Assembly: GCA_905233255.1 (NCBI GenBank)
Contig: CAJOCN010000007.1
Location: 1-40,667 of the forward strand
Direction of reading: 5' to 3'
DNA length: 40,667 bases
Source of the DNA: Paludibacteraceae bacterium
GTDB taxonomy: Bacteria > Bacteroidota > Bacteroidia > Bacteroidales > Paludibacteraceae
The notes below the pieces were generated by a model. It was not told the DNA's origin and did no database searches. It saw only the letters and a list, made by a program, of their open reading frames with translations. The translations under genes were made by a program, and so were the position numbers. Numbering within the stretch: position 1 is the first letter of the stretch; every line of letters begins with the position of its first letter. Positions 1 to 7,109 of the stretch are shown piece after piece.

Positions 1-91
1 TTGGTACAAACAGATGAGTCCGTACGGATCTTAGAACCTTGTACTAAACTCCAAAAGCCCTTTGTACATTGTAAATTGTACATTGTACATT
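1..91 (+). repeat. 91-bp inverted repeat, copy A (cut by window start)
   Basis: This stretch matches the reverse complement of 3816-3906 with about seven mismatches in 91 positions. It carries the palindrome TCCGTACGGA and ends in a run of TGTACATT-type units. The two inverted copies bracket pyrC, pyrK, pyrD and pyrF. I do not recognise it as a named element. It encodes no transposase and has no obvious terminal target duplication. Confidence 0.85.
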
Positions 92-93
92 GA

Positions 94-121
94 AAAAAAT
101 CGTCCTTCGGGGCGATTTTTT
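94..121 (+). terminator. Intrinsic terminator with UUCG tetraloop
   Basis: A 12-bp stem (94-105 with 110-121) closes on a TTCG tetraloop. The A-rich 5' arm and T-rich 3' arm make it usable in both directions. It lies upstream of the pyrC promoter, so it should end a transcript entering from outside the window rather than attenuate the pyr transcript. Confidence 0.8.
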
Positions 122-177
122 GGTATTGTAAAGTTAAGTTTGCAAAAAAAAAGTAATTGCATTTTCTGCCCCAAAAG

Positions 178-209
178 TTTGCGTATGTGAAAAAAAAACA
201 GTACCTTTG
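178..209 (+). promoter_or_regulatory. Bacteroidota-type promoter of the nucleotide cluster
   Basis: TTTG at 178-181 (-33), a 20-nt spacer, and TACCTTTG at 202-209 (-7) match the Bacteroidota housekeeping sigma consensus. The start site should fall near 214-217, giving a leader of about 45-50 nt before pyrC. I see no comparable promoter in any later gap of the cluster up to 29934, so this may drive all 23 genes. The leader holds only a weak imperfect hairpin (224-244). Confidence 0.85.
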
Positions 210-262
210 CACTCGATTACTGATACTGCTTCCGCAAGGGAGTATAAACGTTACTAATCACA

Positions 263-1426
263 ATGAGTCTGTTAGGTCACATACGAATTCCGGCGCTGGT
301 GGATCTGCACGTCCATTTCCGTGAGCCGGGCTATGCGTACAAAGAGAGTATCCTCTCGGGTAGCCGTGCGGCTATGTGTGCAGGGTACAGCGACGTCTTC
401 ACGATGCCTAACGTACTTCCTGCGCCCGACAGCCTCGAGCACCTCTCCGCACAGACCACTATTATTGCGCGTGACAGCCACATTGGCGTTCATCCGTATG
501 CAAGTATCACCCTCTGCCAGAAAGGCGAGGGTGAACTCGTTAATATCGAGGAACTGAGCAGCCATGTGGCGGGTTTCTCGGACGATGGCAGAGGTATTCA
601 GGACGAGGGTCTGATGCGCGAGGCGATGGAGCGTATTGCCGCTGCCGGAAGTATCATCGTAGAACATTGCGAGGTCAACAGTCTGCTCCGCGGGGGCTAT
701 ATCCACGACGGAGCGTACGCTCGTGCGCATGGGCACCGCGGTATCTGTTCGGAGAGCGAGTGGCGCGAGATAGAGCGTAACATAAGGTTGAGCGAGGAGA
801 CGGGGTGCCGGTTGCACGTATGCCACATTTCGACCAAGGAGAGTGTGGCGCTCATCCGTGACGCCAAGGCGAGCGGTATTCCCGTGACCTGCGAGACGGC
901 ACCACATTATCTGCTACTCAACGAACGGATGTTACAGGAAGACGGAGCGTGGAAGATGAATCCGCCTATCCGTTCGGTAGCCGACCAGATGGCGCTCTTA
1001 GCCGGAGTGCAGGACGGTACGATCGATGTGATTGCTACCGACCATGCGCCGCACAGCGCGGAGGAGAAGAGCCGCGGACTGGAAAAAAGCGCCTTCGGGA
1101 TAGTGGGTATAGAGACCGCTTTCCCGCTGCTATATACCTACCTGGTGAGAACGGACATGCTGACGATGGAGCGCCTAATAGAATTAATGAGCGTGCGCGG
1201 GCGCGAGATCATGGGACTGCCGATGGACGAGAGTTGGGCTACCTTTGATCTGGACGAGAGATATACGATCGACCCCGCGCAGTTCGTCTCCAAAGGGCAT
1301 AGCACGCCTTTCGCCGGGTGGGAGGTTTATGGAAGGTGCGTCAAAAACGAGTTTCGTGGAAACGTCGTTTTTGAGAATTCACAATGCACAATTCACAATT
1401 CACAATTAGAAGGTGAGAAGCGGTAG
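263..1426 (+). CDS. pyrC: Dihydroorotase
   Basis: Catalyses reversible cyclisation of N-carbamoyl-aspartate to dihydroorotate, step 3 of cytoplasmic pyrimidine synthesis. The class I amidohydrolase motifs are present: HVHFREPG with the metal-binding HxH close to the N-terminus, FSDDG, EHCE, CHIST, TCETAPHY and IATDHAPHS. The 387-residue protein is shorter than typical class I enzymes (about 420-430). Only some 14 residues precede the HxH motif, so the usual N-terminal beta strands are largely absent. An in-frame TAA at 245-247 prevents extending the start. The last 15 or so residues are encoded by ATTCACAAT-type repeats and are probably not an ancestral part of the enzyme. The 3' end overlaps pyrK by 14 bp. 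It is the first gene of the cluster, about 50 nt behind the promoter. Confidence 0.95.
   Translation: MSLLGHIRIPALVDLHVHFREPGYAYKESILSGSRAAMCAGYSDVFTMPNVLPAPDSLEHLSAQTTIIARDSHIGVHPYASITLCQKGEGELVNIEELSSHVAGFSDDGRGIQDEGLMREAMERIAAAGSIIVEHCEVNSLLRGGYIHDGAYARAHGHRGICSESEWREIERNIRLSEETGCRLHVCHISTKESVALIRDAKASGIPVTCETAPHYLLLNERMLQEDGAWKMNPPIRSVADQMALLAGVQDGTIDVIATDHAPHSAEEKSRGLEKSAFGIVGIETAFPLLYTYLVRTDMLTMERLIELMSVRGREIMGLPMDESWATFDLDERYTIDPAQFVSKGHSTPFAGWEVYGRCVKNEFRGNVVFENSQCTIHNSQLEGEKR
1375..1407 (+). repeat. Translated ATTCACAAT repeats at the end of pyrC
   Basis: Near-tandem units ATTCACAAT and GCACAAT are read in frame as the PyrC tail (NSQCTIHNSQ). Similar units recur inside pyrK at 1921-1952 and after pyrF. 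They look like short mobile or expandable repeats caught at a gene end. Confidence 0.75.
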
Positions 1427-2159
1427 ATGGATCATATTGAGCAATGAGTGTATCGCGCGGCGCGTGTACCGGATGGTGCTGCAGGGCGATACGGAGGGTA
1501 TTCTTCCCGGGCAGTTCGTGGAGATAGAGATCCCCGGATTGTACCTCAGAAGACCGATCTCCGTTTGCAATATAGAGGGCGACGAGCTGACAATCATCTA
1601 TAAGACGGTAGGACAAGGCACCGCCGCGATGGCGCAGATGCGCGCCGGCGAAGAACTGGATATACTGAGCTGTTTGGGCAACGGTTATGACCTGACCAAA
1701 GCCGGGGACGAAGTGCTGCTCATCGGCGGCGGAGTAGGGGTACCGCCTTTGATGTACGCCGCCAAAGAGCTGCGCAAAGCCGGCAAGAAAGTGCGAGCCG
1801 TACTCGGTTTCAATACCGCGGAAGAGGTCTTCGGGGAACAGGAGATGCAAGCGATGGGATGCAAGGTTAGGGTCTGCACGATGGACGGCAGTTACGGCGA
1901 GAAAGGCGTGGTGACGGAACAATTCACAATGCACAATGCACAATGCACAATGCCGTTCTACTACGCTTGCGGACCGCTCCCAATGATCAAAGCTATCCTG
2001 CGGACGATAGGTACGAACGGACAGATCAGCATGGAGGAACGGATGGGTTGCGGAGTAGGTATATGCATGGGATGCAGCATTGAGACCAAAGAAGGATTCA
2101 AGCGGGTGTGCAAAGAGGGGCCGGTGTTCAACGCGGAAGCGTTGAAAGTTGAAAGTTGA
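1413..2159 (+). CDS. pyrK: Dihydroorotate dehydrogenase B, electron-transfer subunit
   Basis: Passes electrons from dihydroorotate oxidation in PyrD through FAD and a [2Fe-2S] centre to NAD+, as in class 1B dihydroorotate dehydrogenases. Visible features are the FAD-binding LRRPISV (about residues 46-52), the NAD-binding LIGGGVGVPP, YACGPLPM, and the C-terminal cluster motif CGVGICMGC followed by VCKEGPVF. The start is uncertain: GTG at 1413 lies inside pyrC, and TTG at 1437 is an alternative; no ATG fits. Residues around 170-182 are encoded by GCACAAT repeats in the variable loop before YACGP. The final residues and the stop codon come from a GTTGAAA repeat. Length is near the usual 250-260. 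It stands directly before pyrD, its obligate partner. Confidence 0.94.
   Translation: MRSGRWIILSNECIARRVYRMVLQGDTEGILPGQFVEIEIPGLYLRRPISVCNIEGDELTIIYKTVGQGTAAMAQMRAGEELDILSCLGNGYDLTKAGDEVLLIGGGVGVPPLMYAAKELRKAGKKVRAVLGFNTAEEVFGEQEMQAMGCKVRVCTMDGSYGEKGVVTEQFTMHNAQCTMPFYYACGPLPMIKAILRTIGTNGQISMEERMGCGVGICMGCSIETKEGFKRVCKEGPVFNAEALKVES
1921..1952 (+). repeat. In-frame GCACAAT tandem repeat inside pyrK
   Basis: AATTCACAAT is followed by three GCACAAT units, read as part of PyrK (HNAQCTM). The repeat lies in the loop between the flavin/NAD core and YACGP and leaves the frame intact. The same unit type occurs at the end of pyrC and after pyrF. Confidence 0.75.
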
Positions 2160-2193
2160 AAGTTGATAGTTGACAATTGAAAATTGAGAGTTA
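2141..2193 (+). repeat. GTTGAAA repeat spanning pyrK stop and pyrD start
   Basis: Tandem GTTGAAA units drift into GTTGATA, GTTGACAATTGAAAATTGAGAGTTA. They supply the last residues and TGA stop of pyrK. They also supply the in-frame TGA (2178-2180) and the TTG (2184) that bound the start of pyrD, so the repeat defines both gene edges. Confidence 0.75.
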
Positions 2194-3086
2194 AGTTAGG
2201 ACATATTGAACTGCAGAACCCGGTGATACCGGCGAGCGGGACATGCGGGTTCGGGCGTGAGATGAACGAGTGGCTCGACCTCAACCGCTTGGGTGCCATC
2301 GCTACCAAAGGCACCACACGTGAGGCACGGTACGGCAATGCACTGCCGCGGATAGCGGAGTGTCCCGCAGGACTGATCAACGCCATCGGTCTGCAGAACC
2401 CCGGCGTGGAGGAAGTGATACGGCATGAGATGCCCGAGCTGCGGAAGATCTACCGGGGACCGGTCATCGCCAATGTGAGCGGGTTCAGTATAGAGGAATA
2501 CGCGTATGTGTGCGAGCGGATAGACAAGGAGACGGACGCGGCGATCATTGAGGTGAACATCTCCTGCCCGAACGTGCATAACGGCGGCATGGCTTTCGGT
2601 ACGAGTGCGGAGGCGGCGGCGGAAGTGACCCGGGCGGTCAAAGCCGTGACGACCAAACCCGTGTATATGAAACTCAGTCCGAACGTGACGGACATAACAG
2701 CTATCGCCGGAGCTTGCGTCAATGCCGGCGCCGACGGCTTGTGTCTGATCAACACGATGTTAGGCATGCGGATAGACATCCGCCGCAGACAGCCCGTGAT
2801 TGCGAACCGCTACGGCGGTTACTCGGGACCCGGGGTGTTCCCCGTAGCGCTACGGATGGTGAACCAGGTGAGCAAGGCTTGTCCCGATACACCGATCATC
2901 GGATGCGGCGGCGTGAGCAGCGCAGAGGAGGTGATTGAGATGATGATGGCGGGCGCGAGTGCCGTAGAGATAGGCGCGGCTAACCTCAAGAACCCGATGG
3001 TATGCCAAGAGATCATAACACGGCTGCCGGAGGTAATGAACGAACTGAAAATAGCGCATTTACAAGATATAGTGGGGGTTGTTTGA
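2184..3086 (+). CDS. pyrD: Dihydroorotate dehydrogenase B, catalytic subunit
   Basis: An FMN enzyme oxidising dihydroorotate to orotate. Together with PyrK it forms the NAD-linked class 1B heterotetramer. The active-site signature NISCPN with its catalytic cysteine is present (about residues 128-133), as are PASGTCGFG near the N-terminus, KLSPNVTDI, and the phosphate-binding GCGGVSSAEEVIEMMMAGA. The 300 residues match the family. TTG at 2184 is chosen because an in-frame TGA ends at 2180 and no ATG or GTG lies before the conserved VKLGHIELQNPV segment. The order pyrK-pyrD-pyrF-pyrE is the same as in Bacillus, which suggests shared ancestry or transfer of this block. Confidence 0.95.
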   Translation: MRVKLGHIELQNPVIPASGTCGFGREMNEWLDLNRLGAIATKGTTREARYGNALPRIAECPAGLINAIGLQNPGVEEVIRHEMPELRKIYRGPVIANVSGFSIEEYAYVCERIDKETDAAIIEVNISCPNVHNGGMAFGTSAEAAAEVTRAVKAVTTKPVYMKLSPNVTDITAIAGACVNAGADGLCLINTMLGMRIDIRRRQPVIANRYGGYSGPGVFPVALRMVNQVSKACPDTPIIGCGGVSSAEEVIEMMMAGASAVEIGAANLKNPMVCQEIITRLPEVMNELKIAHLQDIVGVV

Positions 3087-3120
3087 TGAAAAATGAAAAG
3101 TGAAAAGTGAAAAGTGAAAA
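3087..3120 (+). repeat. GTGAAAA tandem repeat between pyrD and pyrF
   Basis: Four or five units of AATGAAAA/AGTGAAAA fill the 34-nt gap and run directly into the pyrF ATG. The purine-rich units may replace a ribosome-binding region in a lineage that uses AT-rich leaders. Confidence 0.7.
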
Positions 3121-3816
3121 ATGAATAGAGATGTGATCATAGCCTGCGATTTCGCGAGTGCCGAAGAGACTTATGCGTTTCTGGACCGCTTCACGGAGGA
3201 GAAACCGTTTGTGAAGATCGGTATGGAGCTTTATTATGCCGAGGGACCGGCCATCGTACGGGAGTTGCACCAGAGAGGACATAAGATCTTCCTGGATCTC
3301 AAGCTGCACGACATACCCAATACGGTGGAGAAAGCGATGGCGGTACTGTCGAGACTGGAAGTGGAGATGGTGAACCTGCACGCCGCCGGCACCAAAGCGA
3401 TGATGGAAGCGGCGCTACGGGGTCTGACCCGTGCGGACGGTACCCGGCCCATCCTGTTGGCGGTGACCCAACTGACCTCGACCAGCGAAGAGCGGATGCA
3501 TGACGAACTGCTCATCGGCGGTACAATCAGCGATTGCGTATGCCACTATGCCCGGATGGCGAAAGAAGCGGGGCTGGACGGCGTGGTCTGCTCGCCGCTG
3601 GAGGCAGGCATGGTGAAGGAGCATTGCGGAGCGGAGTTCCTGACCGTTACCCCGGGTATCCGTTTTGCGGACGGGAAAGTAGGCGACCAGGTGCGTGTCA
3701 CGACACCTGCCCGCGCCCGGGAGATAGGTAGCGATTATATCGTAGTAGGCCGTCCGATCACGGCTGCGGAGGATCCCGTGGCGGCATACAGAAAATGCGT
3801 TAAAGAGTTTGTTTAA
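3121..3816 (+). CDS. pyrF: Orotidine-5'-phosphate decarboxylase
   Basis: Converts OMP to UMP, the last step of de novo pyrimidine synthesis. The catalytic Asp-Lys-Asp motif appears as [10 protein letters not shown] (about residues 59-68), after the first strand VIIACDF. The C-terminal phosphate loop TPGIRF and [10 protein letters not shown] are clear. At 231 residues it belongs to the short type 1 subfamily (as in Bacillus and E. coli). As I recall, many Bacteroides carry the longer type 2 enzyme of about 270 residues. The ATG at 3121 follows a repeat. The stop codon is the first base of the inverted-repeat copy B. Confidence 0.96.
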   Translation: MNRDVIIACDFASAEETYAFLDRFTEEKPFVKIGMELYYAEGPAIVRELHQRGHKIFLDLKLHDIPNTVEKAMAVLSRLEVEMVNLHAAGTKAMMEAALRGLTRADGTRPILLAVTQLTSTSEERMHDELLIGGTISDCVCHYARMAKEAGLDGVVCSPLEAGMVKEHCGAEFLTVTPGIRFADGKVGDQVRVTTPARAREIGSDYIVVGRPITAAEDPVAAYRKCVKEFV

Positions 3817-3906
3817 ATGTACAATGCACAATTTACAATGTACAAAGGGCTTACGGAGTTTAGTAAAACGTTTTAAGATCCGTACGGACTCATCAGTTTG
3901 TACCAA
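3816..3906 (-). repeat. 91-bp inverted repeat, copy B
   Basis: This is the reverse-complement partner of 1-91, about 92% identical by eye. It fills most of the 134-bp gap between pyrF and pyrE, the widest gap inside the cluster. With copy A it forms a long inverted pair around pyrC-pyrK-pyrD-pyrF, 3.7 kb apart, and could support inversion by homologous recombination. Confidence 0.88.
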
Positions 3907-3920
3907 AGCCACCAGGACGC

Positions 3921-3950
3921 TTTGTGAATTGTGAATTGATAATTGGTAAT
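3921..3950 (+). repeat. GTGAATT/GATAATT repeat before pyrE
   Basis: Units GTGAATTGTGAATTGATAATTGG lead straight into the pyrE start codon. The composition is like the repeats at 2141-2193 and 28122-28143. Confidence 0.6.
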
Positions 3951-4568
3951 ATGAAAGAATTAAGCGAACAAATAGCAGCAGACCTGCTGCGCATCAAAGC
4001 AGTGTTCCTGCGTCCGCAAGAGCCGTTCACATGGGCGAGCGGAATCAAGAGTCCGATCTACTGCGACAACCGTCTGACGCTGAGCGACGTAGCGGTGCGC
4101 GAGGATGTGGAGAACGGATTGGCGACACTGATCAAGCAGTATTACCCCGAGGCGGAAGTGCTGATGGGTACCTCGACTGCCGGTATTGCCCACGCCGCCA
4201 TCACGGCTACGAAGTTGAACCTGCCGATGGGCTATGTACGCTCGGGCGCCAAGGACCACGGCCGCCAGAACCGGATAGAGGGCAGACTGGTACCGGGGCA
4301 GAAAGTAGTGGTAGTGGAGGACCTGATCTCCACCGCAGGCAGCTGTCTGGAGGTAGTGGAAGTGCTGCGCGAAGCCGGCGCGGAGGTGTTAGGCATCGTG
4401 TCGATCTTCACGTACGGGATGCAGAAAGGGCTCGACCGTATTGCCACTGCCAAGACCGAGAACCACAGCCTCAGTAACCTCGATGTGCTGGCGGAAGTGG
4501 CGGTGAAAGAGGGGTATATCTCCGCGCAAGAGAAAAATGAACTGATACAATTTAGAGATAACTTATGA
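3951..4568 (+). CDS. pyrE: Orotate phosphoribosyltransferase
   Basis: Joins orotate to PRPP to give OMP. The 205-residue protein has the N-terminal FLRPQEPFTWASG and SPIYCDNR segments that bind orotate. The PRPP motif is VVVVEDLISTAGS (about residues 119-131), followed by GIVSIFTYGM. These segments look closer to Firmicutes PyrE than to the Bacteroides enzyme I remember. ATG 3951 is preferred to the GTG at 3924, which lies in the repeat and would add nine unconserved residues. The stop overlaps the pyrB start in ATGA. Confidence 0.95.
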   Translation: MKELSEQIAADLLRIKAVFLRPQEPFTWASGIKSPIYCDNRLTLSDVAVREDVENGLATLIKQYYPEAEVLMGTSTAGIAHAAITATKLNLPMGYVRSGAKDHGRQNRIEGRLVPGQKVVVVEDLISTAGSCLEVVEVLREAGAEVLGIVSIFTYGMQKGLDRIATAKTENHSLSNLDVLAEVAVKEGYISAQEKNELIQFRDNL

Positions 4569-5620
4569 GACACTTATTAGACTCGACAGACCTCAGTACG
4601 CAGGAGATCGAGCAGATCGTTCTCCGTGCATTGGACATCATCGCCCATCCGGCGCAGTACGCAGAGGCGTGCAAGGGCAAGAAGTTAGCTACCCTCTTCT
4701 ACGAACCGAGCACGCGTACAAGGCTCAGTTTCACCGCCGCAATGATGGAGTTAGGCGGACAGGTGCTGGGTTTCAGCGATGCCCGTTCGTCCTCGGTGAG
4801 CAAAGGAGAGACGGTAGCGGACACCGTGCGGGTGGTAAGTGCCTTCGCGGACATCATCGCCATGCGCCATTATAAAGAGGGGGCGCCGCGTGTAGCGAGT
4901 GAGTTCAGCCGTATCCCGGTGATCAACGCCGGTGACGGCGGTCACAGCCATCCGACGCAGACGATGACCGACCTGCTGACCATCCGCCGTGAGTTAGGGC
5001 GTTTCGACCATTTGACGATCGGTCTCTGCGGCGACCTCAAGTACGGCAGAACGGTCCACTCGCTCATCAAAGCCATGCGGCGCTACGAGGGCGTACATTT
5101 TGTGCTGATTGCTCCGAAAGAGTTGGCGCTGCCGGATTACATGAAAGCCGAGTTAGGCGATGCCTACACCGAGGTGAACACCCTGGAGGAGGCGATGCCT
5201 ATAGTCGATGTGCTCTACATGACGCGCGTACAGCAGGAGCGTTTTGCGGACCGCGACGAGTACGAGCGTCTCAAGGACTCGTTCATTCTGGACGAGCGGC
5301 TGATGGCACTCGCTAAACCGTCGATGATCGTCCTGCACCCGCTGCCCCGCGTGAACGAGATCACCGTCGGCGTGGACAAAGACCCGCGTGCCGCTTATTT
5401 CCGCCAGGTGGAGAACGGCAAGTACGTACGCAAGGCGATTATCTATACCCTCCTTAGCGACGAGTACCTGCATAGCTCGCATGTAGCTCATCAGAGCGAG
5501 GCGAGCGGGACACCCTGTCATAACGACCGCTGTATCGCTACCACCGAACCGGTTGAGCAGAAATCGTATATCGATGCCGACGGCGTACGGCGTTGTTATT
5601 ATTGTGACCACATGTTATAA
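4565..5620 (+). CDS. pyrB: Aspartate carbamoyltransferase fused to a PyrI-like zinc tail
   Basis: Condenses carbamoyl phosphate with aspartate, the committed pyrimidine step. The catalytic domain (about 1-300) has FYEPSTRTRLSF, SVSKGETVADT, HPTQ and HPLPRVNEI. The 351-residue length exceeds the usual 305-310. After a linker, the last 34 residues hold Cys318, Cys323, Cys344 and Cys347, spaced C-x4-C, 20 residues, C-x2-C. The first pair reads CHNDRCI...EPV. This closely resembles the zinc domain of the regulatory chain PyrI (E. coli CPNSNCI...EPV, then CKYC). The PyrI N-terminal domain that binds ATP and CTP is absent, and no separate pyrI is in the window. I infer a zinc-stabilised enzyme that lacks nucleotide allostery. 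The stop is followed 13 nt later by guaB. Confidence 0.96.
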   Translation: MRHLLDSTDLSTQEIEQIVLRALDIIAHPAQYAEACKGKKLATLFYEPSTRTRLSFTAAMMELGGQVLGFSDARSSSVSKGETVADTVRVVSAFADIIAMRHYKEGAPRVASEFSRIPVINAGDGGHSHPTQTMTDLLTIRRELGRFDHLTIGLCGDLKYGRTVHSLIKAMRRYEGVHFVLIAPKELALPDYMKAELGDAYTEVNTLEEAMPIVDVLYMTRVQQERFADRDEYERLKDSFILDERLMALAKPSMIVLHPLPRVNEITVGVDKDPRAAYFRQVENGKYVRKAIIYTLLSDEYLHSSHVAHQSEASGTPCHNDRCIATTEPVEQKSYIDADGVRRCYYCDHML

Positions 5621-5633
5621 AATACTCACAGAT

Positions 5634-7097
5634 ATGAACCAAAACCGAATTAAATCCGAAGGACTGACCTTTGATGACGTCCTGTTAGTGCCCGCTTACA
5701 GCGAAGTGCTCCCGCGTGAAGTGAACCTGCAAGGGCAGTTCTCGCGTCATATAACCCTTAATATCCCGGTGGTGAGTGCTGCCATGGATACCGTCACGGA
5801 AGCTACGATGGCGATCGCCATGGCCCGCGAAGGAGGAATAGGTGTGATCCACAAGAACATGTCGATAGAGGAGCAGGCAGCACAGGTGCGTCGTGTCAAA
5901 CGTGCGGAGAACGGCATGATTGCCGATCCGGTGACCATCACCGGCGACCAGACCATCGGCGACGCCCTGCAGATGATGCACGACAACCACATCGGCGGTA
6001 TTCCGGTGGTGGACGAGAAGCATGTGCTGGTAGGTATAGTGACCAACCGCGACCTGCGTTTCGAGACGGACATGAACCGCCCGGTACGCGAGGTAATGAC
6101 GCGCGAGAACCTGATCACCATCGGCGCGACCGACAACCGGACCATCATGGACGCACTGCAGATGCACAAGGTGGAGAAACTGCCGGTAATAGACAAGGAC
6201 GGCAAGCTGATCGGTCTGGTGACCTACAAAGATATTACCAAACTGCGCGATAACCCCCATGCCAACAAGGACGAGCAAGGACATCTGCGTTGTGCTGCGG
6301 GCGTGGGTATAACCGCTGATTATATGGATCGTGTGGACGCACTGGTGCGCGAGCATGTCGATGCAGTAGTATTGGATTCGGCACACGGGCATAGCAAGAA
6401 CATCGTGAACGCCCTCCGCGCCATCAAGGCCAAGTATCCGGAGTTGGACGTAGTGGTAGGAAATATCGCTACGGCTGAGGCGGCGCGGTTCTTAGTGGAG
6501 AACGGAGCAGACGGCGTGAAAGTGGGTATCGGTCCGGGTAGTATCTGTACCACGCGTATCATTGCCGGTGTGGGTGTACCGCAGTTGAGTGCCATCTTCG
6601 AGGTGGCGGAAGCACTGGAGGGTACCGGCGTGCCGATGATCGCCGACGGCGGTCTGCGGTACTCGGGCGATGTGGTGAAAGCGCTGGCTGCCGGAGGTAA
6701 CTGTGTGATGTGCGGATCGATGTTCGCCGGTACGGACGAAGCACCGGGTGACACGATCATTTATAACGGCCGTAAGTTCAAGACCTACCGCGGTATGGGT
6801 AGTATCGAGGCGATGCGGGACGGCAGTGCCGACCGCTATTTCCAGAGCGGAGAGAGCAATGTGTCCAAACTGGTGCCGGAAGGTATCGTAGGCCGTGTGC
6901 CGTACAAAGGCAGCGTGAGCGAGACGATCTATCAGCTCCTGGGCGGTCTGCGTTCCGGTATGGGGTACGTGGGCGCACATAACCTGGAGGAGTTGCGCAA
7001 GGCGCAGTTCGTGAAGATCACTTCCGCCGGTATGTTCGAGAGCCATCCGCATGACATCACCATCACCTCGGAGGCACCTAACTATTCACAGAAATAA
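5634..7097 (+). CDS. guaB: IMP dehydrogenase
   Basis: Oxidises IMP to XMP with NAD+, the first committed step to GMP. The TIM barrel is interrupted by a CBS pair (about residues 95-215). The catalytic loop GPGSICTTR carries the nucleophile Cys305, and the FMRG-like DGGLRYSGD and GSMFAGTDE segments bind IMP. The mobile-flap region RYFQ is present. At 487 residues it is standard. ATG 5634 is used because the segment reaching upstream to 5553 overlaps pyrB and has no family resemblance. It sits between pyrB and guaA, joining the pyrimidine block to the purine block. Confidence 0.96.
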   Translation: MNQNRIKSEGLTFDDVLLVPAYSEVLPREVNLQGQFSRHITLNIPVVSAAMDTVTEATMAIAMAREGGIGVIHKNMSIEEQAAQVRRVKRAENGMIADPVTITGDQTIGDALQMMHDNHIGGIPVVDEKHVLVGIVTNRDLRFETDMNRPVREVMTRENLITIGATDNRTIMDALQMHKVEKLPVIDKDGKLIGLVTYKDITKLRDNPHANKDEQGHLRCAAGVGITADYMDRVDALVREHVDAVVLDSAHGHSKNIVNALRAIKAKYPELDVVVGNIATAEAARFLVENGADGVKVGIGPGSICTTRIIAGVGVPQLSAIFEVAEALEGTGVPMIADGGLRYSGDVVKALAAGGNCVMCGSMFAGTDEAPGDTIIYNGRKFKTYRGMGSIEAMRDGSADRYFQSGESNVSKLVPEGIVGRVPYKGSVSETIYQLLGGLRSGMGYVGAHNLEELRKAQFVKITSAGMFESHPHDITITSEAPNYSQK

Positions 7098-7109
7098 CCC
7101 AACCGCAGT

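Noticed and set aside
94..121. Attenuator or riboswitch hairpin for the pyr genes
   Set aside because: The hairpin lies upstream of the promoter at 178-209 and would not be in the pyr transcript. It fits a terminator of a previous unit.
224..244. Leader hairpin before pyrC as a regulatory RNA
   Set aside because: The stem is short and has mismatches, there is no T-run, and no similarity to known nucleotide-binding leaders was seen.
3866..3906. Hammerhead-ribozyme-like core on the minus strand (CTGATGAGTCCGTACGGA)
   Set aside because: The first core box matches, but the GAAA box after stem II is missing (CTTAAAAC instead), stem I and III partners are not evident, and copy A at 1-91 has CAGATGA, so the core is not conserved between copies.
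5553..5633. N-terminal extension of GuaB
   Set aside because: The 27 extra residues overlap pyrB and are unlike any IMP dehydrogenase. ATG 5634 gives the standard N-terminus.
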